Assembly: GCA_000320545.1 (NCBI GenBank) | Contig: ADNK01000417.1 | Coordinates: 1 to 35,687, forward strand | Direction: 5' to 3' | Origin: Bigelowiella natans CCMP2755 | Taxonomy: Eukaryota; Cercozoa; Chlorarachniophyceae | DNA: 35,687 nt | Shown here: positions 23,095 to 35,668 of the stretch, in pieces | How the letters are laid out: every line of letters begins with the position of its first letter | Position numbering within the stretch: the stretch's first letter is position 1 | Position numbers and translations under genes: made by a program | Notes under the pieces: model-generated | Databases searched by the model: none | What the model was told of the DNA's origin: nothing | The model's input: the letters and a program-made list of their open reading frames with translations, nothing else

Positions 23095-23740
23095 TTATGC
23101 ATTTCTCGATTCTTGTTTGAGGAACTCCTCGGCATTGGCCGTATTCATTTCTGCGACAGCTTCAAAGACTTTCTTGACGTTTCGAATCAGGAAAAGACCT
23201 GAGCACGTGTGTCATTATGTGGCCCAAACAACGCATTCAACTTAGTAGCATGTACTATTATGGATATTATTATATCTATCATCGCTTACGGTTGTTCAGT
23301 GCTTGTTTCTTCTTTGGGAGAGAGATGGCCGAGTTCCCACTTTTAATGCGTCGAAGCGCCGCTGCCCCTTCTTTACAAGATGTGTACAGACGAGCGCTTT
23401 CCATAGCATGCCCTGATTGAGTGACGGTGACAGTGCTCAGCAAAAGCAAGGAGAATGATGCTTTTAAAAAAAAAAAAATCCCCAAGAAGGCACTTTACGT
23501 TTTCTCTTCCCAGCATTTTCTTTAATAGGACGCGATCCAAATGTCCCCGAGCAATTCTTTGCGCCACAGAGGCACTTCTGCCTCGCGTTTCCGACCGTTG
23601 CGAAGTTGTAGTCCCACGTGAGCTCCGTGCCGGCAGGGATATCTCTCAGCGCATACATCCCTGCACACGATGCATCATACCGGGTTGGGTTAAATGCGTT
23701 TTTGAAAGACACATACTCGAAGGGAAGTTTAATTATCATG

Positions 23741-23787
<47 letters not shown>

Positions 23788-25950
23788 TGCTGAGTGCTAC
23801 TACCAACTCTCTGCACCCCGTCCACAATCCATTTCTCAGCCCCACAGTTCGGGCCACAGCTGTGATTCATGAATCGCCCGTTGTTAGCCATTTCCGTTGC
23901 ATCTATGATCATCGAGTTGTTAACCTGATTGATTGAGGGGGGGGGGGGTCCAAAAAATGCAGGCATCATTTCATCGAATTTGCTTATCCATCCCACTTTT
24001 AAAGAGGAAGAGAGTAATAACCTCAAGAAAGTAAAAGTTCTTTGCTCCAGCTTCCTGCATCTTCTTCATCCGTACGTCACACTCCTTTCGATCGATGATC
24101 TGATGATGAAGAACAGTGTAAGGCCATTACGCAGCAGTGGAAGAAGGACTGCGAAGAAAATATTGAGAGAATCATCACCTCCCCCACGTATTCTATGATG
24201 AGGTCGTCCTCTTTGACATCATTTTTCGCAAACATCCCAAATCCTCGGTTCGCCGTGTACTTGATTACATGGGGTGTCCACTCACGTCTACTGAGCCTTT
24301 GATTCTACGGTTTGGCAGCAAAAAAAACGATGCAAAGAATTGCGAATTTAGTAGTAGTCCTGTGCGCGTTGGAGATAAAAAAAATACGTGGTATTCGTTA
24401 TGCCTTGCTGTTGGGAAAATGCAGCACAAGTGGTGCGTGTGGTGCGACACAAGTGTTTGACAGGAAGGACAAACCCTGCAGAACTTCGAATCGCAGGTTT
24501 TCTTGTAGCACTCTAGCTTCATTGCACGGTTGTGGCAAGACCCCGTCCCGCACATTCCCTCTCCAACCTGGATCATATGTCGGGTTACTCACTCATTAAG
24601 TACTGTCTGCACAACGACGAATGGTTGTATTATTCCACGGTAGCATCGACGTTCTTCATGGAAAATAATAAGATCGATAGTAATACCTTGCAATTGCACT
24701 TCGGTTCGTCGCCTTTCGCATAGCCTGTTTGGGGCTTTTTAATGAAGAATCTGTTTACTGCCAATTTCTTAAACTTTGGAGGGCGTTTCCGGAGAGCCTA
24801 TTATCAAGATGGATTAGTGACAGCAGCACATCGATATCTGTGAAGTGGCGGCACTCATAAGAGCGGACAGTATAATCGTCATCATTTGTCAATATATAGG
24901 TGCTGCTACTACCTCACGTTGCCTGATCTTCTCCACATCCATCTTAATTTTGCTTGGGATTTTGAACTCGCTTGTAGATGAAGGCAGGGGGGATCTCCAT
25001 ATTCCCAAGGGGATAAAGCCCTCAAGCACCTCAGATATTCTGTCCTTCTTGACAGGCTTACGGGGAGGTAAGAAGTCCTCTCCAAATATTCGAATCTCAT
25101 TGTAGTGATTCAGAGCTGCCCTTTTGTTTACGTCCTCAAATTGGTATTTATGACGATGCTTGCTACAGACCATGTAGTAGTCTGATATCAAATCCTCACA
25201 TCCAATTCCGCAATTAGGCATATGACGTGCGGTGAGGCAATCTACACATCTCTTTATCTTGACATTCATCTTGGATTCGCAAAGGTGGCACTCATGGCCC
25301 GGGCATTTGAACCCTTTGAGTTTGTTCGCCTTTATCTTTGGCGGAAGGCATTCGCGGTGAAAGAAAACAAAGCAATTCTTCTTATTGCATTTCAGAACAG
25401 TTCCCGAGTAATCCATGTCTTTGACTGAACGAGGTTCCCCAACACTTCCATCATCATCACCGACGGCATCACTCTCTGCTGGTACGTTCTCCGCATTGTC
25501 GTTTTCTTTTGCGGAATCCTCACTTGACGATGCTGTTGAACTGTCTTTAGAGCAGAGCCAAGAATCTATATCTACAACTGTTCCGTACTTTTTGCAGCCC
25601 ATGCACATCCAGCGATTCTGGGAGCAGTTTTGACATTCCCAGTCTTTTTTCTGGTCATCACTAAGTTGTTCGTTGTCTTCTCCTGCTCGGCAGCAGCCCA
25701 AATGGAATACGCGCTCGCATTTGTTGCAAGTCAAACCATCGTCCCCGATGATTCCACGACAAGCGAAGCATGATTTGTACCCTTTCCTCGATGATTTTTT
25801 TGGGGGATTATTATCTTCAGAGATTTCTGTTGTTGGGCCTTCCCTATCCTTATCCAACGCAGCTAGCGACGGCAGGGTGCTGCAGTCAAACTGCGACGCA
25901 TTTCCGATTTCCTGTTTTTCAACGGCTCCGCATGGATTGGGCGAAGCCAT
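23095..25950 (-). CDS. PHD-AWS-SET histone lysine methyltransferase, NSD/ASH1 (H3K36) type
   Basis: Nine minus-strand exons: 25950-24913, 24797-24687, 24567-24475, 24304-24179, 24099-24022, 23924-23804, 23660-23499, 23412-23290, 23198-23095; all phases agree, 651 residues. Residues 61-109 form a PHD finger (CFACRG, CNKCERVFHLGC, WECQNC). A second Cys/His zinc module at 115-245 resembles the NSD PHD/C5HCH region (MCMGC, FVFFHRECL, KCPGHECHLC). An AWS follows (KCNCK, MCGTGSCHNRAMKLEC, CDSKFC, then NQR). The SET domain reads ANRGFGMFAKNDV, IIEYVGE, RFMNHSCGPNC, DIPAGTELTWDYNF and post-SET CLCGAKNCSG, so all SAM-binding and catalytic motifs are intact. A Lys/Arg-rich C-terminus follows. It probably methylates H3K36 in the nucleus; site specificity is inferred from the AWS-SET class only. 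Confidence 0.95.
23742..23783. repeat. (AT)n microsatellite in SET-gene intron
   Basis: An AT run of about 40 bases in the intron between SET-gene exons 23924-23804 and 23660-23499. Confidence 0.93.
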
Positions 25951-27000
25951 GAAAAGATTCCCCCCCCCTTGCTTCTAGACAAAAGAAGTTGCTCTGGTGG
26001 CGGGAAAGTGACACTCTGCGTCGGCTCTGAAATTACCTCCCCGGGATTTATCACATAAAAACGGGATTTTTACGAATATGAGATAATGCCCGTGCAATAT
26101 ATGTGAAAGACCCACAACATTGCACTCAATTACAAAATATGACAAAATCCGTTGAACTTGTAGCAAGTCGCTGAGATTTTCTAAACCCGAATTATTGTTT
26201 AAAATCGTTTGAGTTGCATCGAATCAGATTTATCTTTATGTTGAGTTTCGTTAAATAAATCTGTTAATATTTAATTAAAATAAATATTTGGATGTCGTAT
26301 AAATAAATAATAATATTTTTCTTAATATTTATTTGATAAAATGTTTACATCTACGTTCTAAAAAAGTATATGAGAATTTCGACGATTGCGCAAACCTACC
26401 TTATAAGATTGTTACTGTACAATAAATCTGTGCATATTTTGCGAATAAATGACAGTTTACGCCTATAATTTCCATAATTCCATGAGTAAGTAATGATTTA
26501 GAAGGGATTGTTGTATGGTTCTTAACAATAACAATCTTGAACGTCCTTCCCGCCTACAATGAACAAACTTTCCAGATTTAGCAATAGATAATCGATTACA
26601 TCTTTATAAGGAATGTGAGGTGAAAAATGAAATAATTTACACAAAAGTATGCATAATCACATGTATCGAATGGTACATTCTTCCAATTACTTCATATTTT
26701 CATCTTTTCTTTTTTTCAGAATGAATTTGGCATTACTCCATACCCTCAGATAGGCGTAATAGATGGTATTTATCAATTTATATCCCAAAAACTCTTGGAA
26801 AATTGAAAATCCGGACTCCCGAATTATTATCTCTCCTCGTATTTGGTATATTGGTCTGAACTTCGTCGAAACTTCTCCCCAGAACCTAACCCGCCCACCA
26901 ACCGAAGATCAGTGGATCTACAAGCGTAAGGGGTGACCCCGCTTGATCCATACTAGGGCGTCTCGGGATCCACGAATTATTCGTGCGAAGCCCTGGGACC
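25951..27000. other. AT-rich head-to-head spacer
   Basis: Upstream of the SET gene the composition shifts to clearly AT-rich (about 26040-26830, strongest near 26160-26420, with many AATAAATA and TTAAT words). It has no microsatellite, palindrome cluster or dispersed repeat. It may be the promoter region of the SET gene and of whatever lies to the right. No open frame of note. Confidence 0.55.
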
Positions 27001-27552
27001 ATGCAGTCGAGACCCCCGCAAATTCGGGAGGACTTCTCAGAGGTTCAAGCCTTAAAAAGATGCATACGGCGAAGAAATTCGCAAGTTGCACTTATTTTGG
27101 CTGTTGTACTCATATCGTTGTCTGCGTGTCTCATGCCACAAACTTCGCGCGATCGTTTTGTTGGAAACAATGGATCGATCCAGAAGAATGAGTACGGTCA
27201 ACAAAAAACATCCGAATGGTTGTTCCGAGAGTCAACCCTCGACGCTCCATTCTCTTTTCGTTCACGGTTGGGACGAAGATATCAAGGAGGAGGACTCATG
27301 GGGAAGCCGGTAATTGATACTCACCGAGGTGATTCCGTGTTTAGACGGGATCGTGCCGGCAAGGTTCTTGCGTATCGAGGTGGTGCTGCTGGTGATGCAG
27401 CTGGTGCCAATTCCTCAAACGCGCGCACCAGTGGACGTGGAAGAGGTGGTTCATTTTTTCTTCAAGAAAATTTCGATGATGTCTGTTACTGTAAACTCCG
27501 TATGGAGCAACGGGTGTGGTCTTCAACATTGAAGGCCAAAATTGCCCAGTGA
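27001..27552 (+). CDS. Hypothetical single-pass membrane or secreted protein
   Basis: One uninterrupted frame of 183 residues from the first ATG. An Arg-rich stretch (KRCIRRR) precedes a hydrophobic segment VALILAVVLISLSACLM at about residues 29-45, which reads as a type II signal anchor or an uncleaved leader. The rest is polar, Gly/Arg-rich, with no recognised motif. The lack of introns and of family similarity keeps confidence low. It could be the 5' exon of a longer gene: several GT donors exist before the stop, but I found no matching downstream exon. It would be head-to-head with the SET gene. Confidence 0.35.
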   Translation: MQSRPPQIREDFSEVQALKRCIRRRNSQVALILAVVLISLSACLMPQTSRDRFVGNNGSIQKNEYGQQKTSEWLFRESTLDAPFSFRSRLGRRYQGGGLMGKPVIDTHRGDSVFRRDRAGKVLAYRGGAAGDAAGANSSNARTSGRGRGGSFFLQENFDDVCYCKLRMEQRVWSSTLKAKIAQ

Positions 27553-28657
27553 GATTTTCTCACTCATGAGGAAGAGTATGAACTCGTACGGCAGACTCAT
27601 TATCTGCCTTCCTCCATTGCAGTTGTGCTGTGTGAATGCAATCGGACGACAAGGATGGTTGAGTTCATCAGTCACGTGAATTAGAATCTGTGTTAATGTG
27701 CCCCAAGAAGGAATCATCGTTCGTTCCTTCTGCAATTGCTCATGCCACGCACGCTGTATCAACGTTCGTCATCAAGGCGGAGCGCATGTGCGCGATGAAT
27801 TTGTCACGTGGCTAGGTAGGGCGCGCGCACTGCACAAATACGCATGGTGTTTATCTGAGGTTACAACCTACGTACGCGTGCATGTTGTCGTTTGTCATCA
27901 TCAGCTAGTGCAGTCGCACGTGCTAGCTGGCTAGCTGGTGTGGACAATGTGCAGGAGACAACTAGGCGTTGATGATCGAGAGTGGAGAGGCATGCCATGC
28001 TAGCATGCTGTGCTAGCATGTCTTGCTAGCTAGCTAGCTTGGCACGTGCACAGCTAGCTAGACAGGCTGCCAACAACACATGCCAGCATCTGGCATTCGC
28101 TCGGCTGCAGTTGCAATCACAGCTGGAACCGATCGACGTGATGCACAACGTGCACCAGTGCACTCGCAGCGTGCCTGTTCACAGTCGTCGTTCAGCACTC
28201 CGTCGTTCCTGCTAGCCAGCTGGGTCCCAGGCTGCAGCTGGCTAGCTGGCCAGCCATGCAGCAGGTTCGACGATTGGGACTCAGCATGGCCACGCTTTTT
28301 TGCTGGCATGCCAGCATGGATGGCATGTACATGGTGGCGACCATCGTTTGCGCATGCCTGCATTCCGTGTCGCGCATCTCTAGATCTAGACGATCTCTGG
28401 CTAGCTAGCTGAACATGCATGCGATGTGTGTGGGCAGGGCACACGTCAATGCACGCCCATCCGATCCGACCTGAACTACCTTCTGCATTTGTTGTCCTAC
28501 GACATAGATCCATTTCATGACGTAGGCACAAAATGCAGGTGAATTGTCCGTGTCGCACGTTGAAAACGTAGCTTCGTAACGAAAGGAAGAATCTCTCAAC
28601 AACCTCGTCTACACCCAGTGCCGGTGCATTTACAGCATCGCATCCCGTAGCAAAGGC
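27553..28657. other. Spacer very rich in GCTAGC/GCATGC palindromes
   Basis: From about 27880 to 28430 the sequence is dominated by overlapping palindromic words: GCTAGC, CTAGCTAG, GCATGC, CCAGCTGG, TGGCATGCCA and GTGCAC. It lies just upstream of the GH5 gene. The 211-codon minus-strand frame at 28058-28693 comes from this skewed composition and is not supported as a gene. Confidence 0.65.
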
Positions 28658-29590
28658 ATGGGGCCCGGGACGAGCCCACTGCTCTCCCAGCAAAGGAATT
28701 TAGATGAGCAGATTAACAACTCTGACCCGAAATTCGAGCAGAAATCGAAAAAAAACAACTCTTCGTCGCTTGCTCCGATCATAACGGTGACTCACCACAT
28801 TGACATCAATCACATGTATGACTTTACTGCTTATCTTTATTAAGAATGATAGTGTTCATTGCTGTAAAGTATTTCCCGCATTTGACCCTCGCTATGCTCC
28901 CCTCTTCCCTCCCCTTCTTGTCTCTTCTCTCTCTCTTTCACTTAGGAACAACCAACCTATGAGAACGAGAGCAAGGCTCCCTTAACAAGTCCCCTAAAAC
29001 CTGAAGATGTTACAATTGACATTGCGAATGTCAAGGTGATGTAATACCTTGTACTGACCATGGATACCATGTTCTAATTTTAAACCTGGTTTAAGATCTT
29101 TAAGTATTGGGGCGCCAACTAACTCGTTACATGCATTAGGAAACACCGTTGAAAGAGTCCAAGGTGGATGCCAATATAAGCATACGGTAGAACGATAGTA
29201 GACCTTGGGCTATTCCACAGAAATTACTCACTTTTTCCTCCTATTTGTTAGTGTGGAGGGGAATCAATTCAGGGACTTGAAGGGCAGACAGGTGCTGCTG
29301 AGGGGAGTCAACGTATCCGGTATTACACCCATAAACGACAAAAACGATGCTGCCACTAAACCGCTTACCCTTTCGTTTTACGTACAATGTCATATTGAGA
29401 TTGTATATTCGCTTGGATAGCAAATGCAATGCGATGCGTCACATGCCTCGACATCATGGTACACATTCACGTTAAACTCCACTTGAAGGATCAGCGAAAA
29501 TGCCGACAACGCCGCTGGGCTCCACGCACTTGAAGAAGAACCTGTTTAAGAATGTAAACTACATTTTTTGTACCTCTTCAAATATGTGGA

Positions 29591-29633
<43 letters not shown>

Positions 29634-30622
29634 CTTCTTTTTCTTCTTCTTCATTGTGAAATCATGAGTGGATCTTCCAAATTAGGTCGAAAGTGTTGAT
29701 TTCGTCGGCAGACCATTCCCTCTTGATGAGTGCAATGCACACTTTCGCAGGTTGTTATTCACTGACATGATGAGTCGGTATCACCATCTTATATTTGCAT
29801 TCCATTTATTTTTTTCTCTTGCTCAGATTACGATGCTGGGGGTTCAACTACATCCGGTGATAGCAGTAGTAGTAGTAGTAATGTAGTAGTAGCTCTAGTG
29901 GTGTACTATTCATCGTGTATGTACTTCATTGCATACTAACATGCCGTCCATAAATCCCCCATTCAATATCTCCCTACTGGCCCTGAGATGTGAATTGACA
30001 ACTCGCTCTTTTTGCATGCTAACACCGACGTAAAGTTGGGTTCAGCGAGAAAAGCGTGCTTACTCAAGCCTACTTCTCACGCTCGCTACTGTCGAATATG
30101 ACTACGCTAATTGGATATGATTATTTCGTATTTCGTCAGACTTGTGATAACGTGGGAAGCCATCGAGCACCGAGGGCCAGGATTGTATGATGAGAAGTAT
30201 ATCAAGTATCTTCGGGAGGTCGGTTCATTAGCCACCATAAACACTAGCAGATGATGATGAAGATGACTGCCCTCTCGAATATTTTCCATCTTTATAAGTG
30301 ACGCCTATGAGTTCTCTTGTCGCTCTTTGCAGGAATATAGATTTGACTGTTTGCCTTTCTTACTGTATCTTATAGTAGTAACTACCATCCTCATCATCAT
30401 CACCATCACCATTCAGGTTGCTCGTATAGCTGGGGAAAATGACATTTATATCTACGTTGACCCCCACCAAGATGTCTGGAGCCGATTCACCGGCGGTGCG
30501 TTCCCTATTACAACAACAACTACTGCTCGTTCTGTTGCTGATGATACCTGGATCCTCTATGAGCTGAATGAGGGAATGTATAACATGCATGTCTACTATG
30601 TACACACTGCGTGTGTGTTTGT

Positions 30623-30662
<40 letters not shown>

Positions 30663-31001
30663 TTTATTATTATTGTTAAAATATCAATCCACAGGATGCG
30701 GAGCCCCAGCGTGGACGTTAGAATTAGCAGGGTTCGATTTGCAGAATATGGGAGAGACAGGAGCTTGCATCACTCAGCAGGTTGATTCCAAAGTTCATTG
30801 TGAGGAGGAAGAAACACACGATGATCGTTATTATGCTCGTCGCTGGAAGACACGTCGTTACCATCATCATGCTCAAGCTTGCTTGATATCAGGAATATGA
30901 CCCTAGTCCGGATGCGTTTCCGCTAATGTTATGGCCGACGAATCTGTGAGTTTATCAATGCGAATAGATATATTATGTGTGGGGGGGTGGGGGGTTATGT
31001 G

Positions 31002-31038
<37 letters not shown>

Positions 31039-32004
31039 AGTATAGACTATTTACGCGAAGCGAAGATTCTCCGTTATTGAGTTGTATACATATAACATAT
31101 TTTTTTATATGTTGGAACATTGCAGATACAAGCTTGCATGTGCGACGATGTTCACGTTATTCTGGTGAGTTGTCACATGATCGATCCAAAAACAAACCAT
31201 TCCTACTTTCAGAAAACAGAAGAAAAAAAACACAAATCCATTATTTGCAAAAAGCCTCGCAACATGGCAGCAGCTGGCCTGTACCATGAAAGCACTCCTT
31301 CGCTGTCCCAAATTCCGAAATAATGCCGCTACACTACTTACTATTTTGTCATGCTCTACTGATGAGGAAAAGGAGTGGGTGGCCAGAAAATCGTATTGTA
31401 TCATCTCCTCCGCCATCGTCCACGCATTCGTGTATGGGTTGTGTGTTTTCACTAGATACTAATCATTGTTGTTAAGGTCCGGCAAGGATTTCGCTCCAAA
31501 GCTAAATGTGGGGGAGGGGGTACGGAACATGAAAACACACACGCTGAATCATATATCAAAAAGAACAAGCTCATTCTGGTGAAAAAACAGGCAAACACCT
31601 AAATCGTCCTCTCAATAGCCTGGCGCCGTAGTTTTTATTGTTAAGTATATTCCAATAGTATTGGGGAAACATGCACGTATTGCATGCTGCTTCGGTTTTC
31701 GGTTGTTGAAAAGCCGTACTCGCTACCTCATTGTTGGTTATGGCTGGAGAACCTCTCACCTGTCACCATTCTCATATTATGATTTGCATGGATTTGAACA
31801 AAAAGGGTTGTCGTGTGGAAAAGCTCAGCTGCATCAAGCTTGCAGCAGGAGTTAGAGGCGAACCTGATGATCAAAAACAACAAGGAGAAGAAAAGGTGTG
31901 TGTGCTAATTATTACATGGTGATGATTGTGAGGGTGGCGCAGGGAAATCAGACGGGGGTTGCAATACATGACACAGCATTGATATCATAAAAGAGTGACC
32001 TTGT

Positions 32005-32043
<39 letters not shown>

Positions 32044-33602
32044 GCGCGCGCGCGTGTGTGTGTGTGCGTACGCGTGTATTCGTATGAGCTTATGATATTA
32101 ACGAAGGCATATGATTTTGTTGTTATGTTTCCATCGTTTGATACATTTAGGAGATCAAACTCCCGCCGGGAACAAGAACGGTGGTCAAATTGTTGTCAAG
32201 ACAACGCTTGTCGCTCTAGAAAAAAAGAAAACAACAACAACAATGACGACGACGAATGCACGCTAGTGTTTTCTGCCATTATTGTGTGATGAGAAGCGAT
32301 TGTCCCCACGGGCTGATGACCTTCACTATTATCTGTTTGCATCGTTGCTTTCAGGTATCGAAGCCAACCAATATCCAAGACTACTTGCAAGGATGCTATA
32401 TCGCTGCAATGAGGTCAAAACAACAGACCGCACATATTTCTTAGGTGTTGTTGTTGTTGTTGTTGTTTTTGCGAAATTTGCTTTAGTTGTTATTATCATG
32501 ATTACTCGAATGAGCGTTGGTCTTTTCTTAGAGCTGTGGCCAAAGAACTGCGTGGCCTTCCTAATGTGCTCGGGTACTAGTAACTAACGCTCTAGTAACC
32601 AACAGAGACGAGATGTTATCGTTAAATGGTGGTGTTTCAAAAGAAAGAAGGTATGAGGGTGAACACAAGTTGCGTGTTTATTTGGGTAAAGATTGGCCGA
32701 GCAGAGAGTCAATACGCCTCTCGCTTGATTTCCAAAATATTTGGAATTTGAATCGATTTTGATCACTTTCCGATTGGCAATAAAAAGTGACTGTATATCA
32801 CCATTGTCGCTGTGAAATGCTGAATAAGAGGATGTCATCATTACTGCCATCATCATTGCTGATCAACGGGGTTCATTATCTTAACTACATTTCAATCAGA
32901 GAGAGAGAGAGAGAGAGAGAGAAAGCGTGCAATGCTCTTAACATCACGTTGTGTCCTCTCCCTTTATCCACCACTAAAATGATAGGTTCGGTACAATGAA
33001 CGAGCCGCACAATGGTTATCACGGCCTGACAAACCTTAACAGGTGGTGATGATGATGGTGGTGGTGGTGGTCCTCATTGCACCCATTTAAACAACCAACA
33101 GCATCTTCATTAGTTTTTCCTACGAGAGGACAGTACAATTTATGCACTACGCAATGAGATTCGTTCTATTTCATCATATTGAGTCTATTGAAATCCGCAA
33201 AAACCAACAGCGTCTGGGGTCAGTTGACCAACGGCGTGTTCCCAACGCCATTCCAATCGTTTTGTGCTGCAGATGGCATGGCAACCAAGGTCATCGTCGT
33301 TTTTCATGTTGAACCTAATAGACGACCTTACATAGCGTTGTTGTGTTTCATGCTCATATATTCGGTGCGAATTCGTGCAGTATCGATCTACGATTTGCAT
33401 CTCAAAAACAAGTCGTGTGTGTTGTTTGAGGCAAGCCCGTCCTTGTGCCGTTCGCTGTTGCTGTTTTATTGTGCAGGTTCGAAACTATGTTCCAGGCTGC
33501 TGTGCATTCGTGTGCGGGTACTAGATTATAATATAGTTAATGCAACTACGAATGATGGAGATGGTGATCCCGATGATGACAACGATAATAACGACCGCTA
33601 TC

Positions 33603-33650
<48 letters not shown>

Positions 33651-33722
33651 TAATATTTCAGGTGTGCGATCGATTCTTTTACGTTAAATCCTCTTGGCAA
33701 ACGTGCATGGCTACCGGTAGTA

Positions 33723-33763
<41 letters not shown>

Positions 33764-34400
33764 CTAACTCAAGTAAGAGTGTCTTGTGACACTAATCACC
33801 AAAAATTAAAATAAAGATTTTACAAATTTACTACTTAAATGGAGTTCCTACCAATTTAGTCTTGATGAGAAATCGTCTACAATCATTTCTTAAAAGTTGG
33901 TGTTTCTTCTTCTCATCGGTTGATATGATAACAACCATTGCATTGACGTCCACACAGGGCCGCGAATGCGTTTGGAAAATGCATGGAGTTTGGGAGATGA
34001 AAGGAACCAGCAAAGCAGGACCGCAAAATCCAGGCAGTCCAGTGCTCAACAAGCCAGGGTACAATGATGTTATTTCGCACGGTGCTGATACTTCAAAAGA
34101 AAGAAATCGCAGAATAACACAAACACGACGATGATTTTTGCCACTTTGCCGTGTTGGGGGACAACAAGCGTGTGTCTCCGCCATTCTTTCACTAAGTGCA
34201 ATGTTTTCCCTTCACATCATCATCATTATCATCATTTTTGCCCGTGATTGTATTGTCTTTGAGTAAGGATGCAATCTCCCCTTCCCGCGTATGTTGTTAT
34301 TATATGATCAACACATACTTCATAGTTACTTCAACAACGGCAAAGACTGGTCTACCACATATTATCTACCATTCGCACAGCGGTACTACTGTAGTAGTAC

Positions 34401-34436
<36 letters not shown>

Positions 34437-34486
34437 ATACGCATAATACTTATCGTACTTTTGCAGAATCCTCACCCCTCCCCTTT

Positions 34487-34572
<86 letters not shown>

Positions 34573-34765
34573 AGTGTTGTGTGTGTCTCCTGTATTATAA
34601 CGGATCTTGCTGCTGCTGCTGTACTACTACTACTACTACTACTACTACTTGTTGCTATTGTTACATTCTCGATCGGTGACAACAACAACAACAACAACTA
34701 TCCTTCACGTCATCATGCATGATCCAGCTATGCTCAAATGCTTCACGAGGTCCCTCCTTATCGTA

Positions 34766-34798
<33 letters not shown>

Positions 34799-35624
34799 CA
34801 TAATCTTCTCTTACCACCTACTCTTCAATACCCCTGCATCGCATCCTTGAATTGCGCGAATGATGGTCTAATGCGTCCATGATTTCGCTTCAATATCGAA
34901 TCGGAGAACACGTATTTCTTCACCATTTTTAAAAAAAGAGAAAATTCGATTTGCTGGAGTTGGTTTGAATGAGAGAAAGGTTGGATGTAAGCATGATTGG
35001 CTCTGCTTTGTTTTCTTAGATCGAAGAAGATTGGCATTGCTACATTGAGGTCCCCCCAGCCGGTGTTGCTCCAGGAGTCAAATTTCCTCGGATACGAAGT
35101 GAGACGGTAGTTGATCAAAGATACATCCTCCATCGACGCGTATTGTGAGTATACTAAAAGCGCGACATTTGGAAACACTATTCCTTGACGATGCGGACAG
35201 CGACGATCATTCGTCTTGTTTATATTTCGAGTACTAGTGATTAATAACTGAGAGTTTGTTCTTCGTTGTGTTTCTGGCATTATCATTTCCTACCGCTACT
35301 ATCTTCCCAGATTCCAAATGCTGTCAATGCTACGCACTGGTACGATGGCTTCAGTCTCTTCTCAGGAAACTTACAGTACGTATTGTTGTCGCAACGAAGC
35401 CTATCTCGCAACACTAGCATCGATAAGAAACAGCACTTTGATTGGGTTTTAAGAGTGAAGAAAAACGCCAGAGATGTCTGTCTTTGTGTCGCCATCTTGG
35501 ATTTGAGTTAAATGATAATCCGGTGATATATTGCATGTTGTTTAGAATCAATTGGAATGTAGATGTGGAGACTGCCATACCGAAGTTTGGTGCTTGCAGT
35601 GTCAGAGCGATGTTTAAGGTTATA

Positions 35625-35668
<44 letters not shown>

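Noticed and set aside
28058-28693. 211-codon minus-strand open frame
   Set aside because: It lies in palindrome-rich DNA with skewed composition, has no family signature, and overlaps the GH5 start region. Palindromic words keep several frames open at once.
34825-35286. 153-codon minus-strand frame
   Set aside because: It is a shadow of GH5 sequence: exon 35020-35106 on the plus strand encodes the conserved CYIEVPP catalytic motif in phase with its neighbours.
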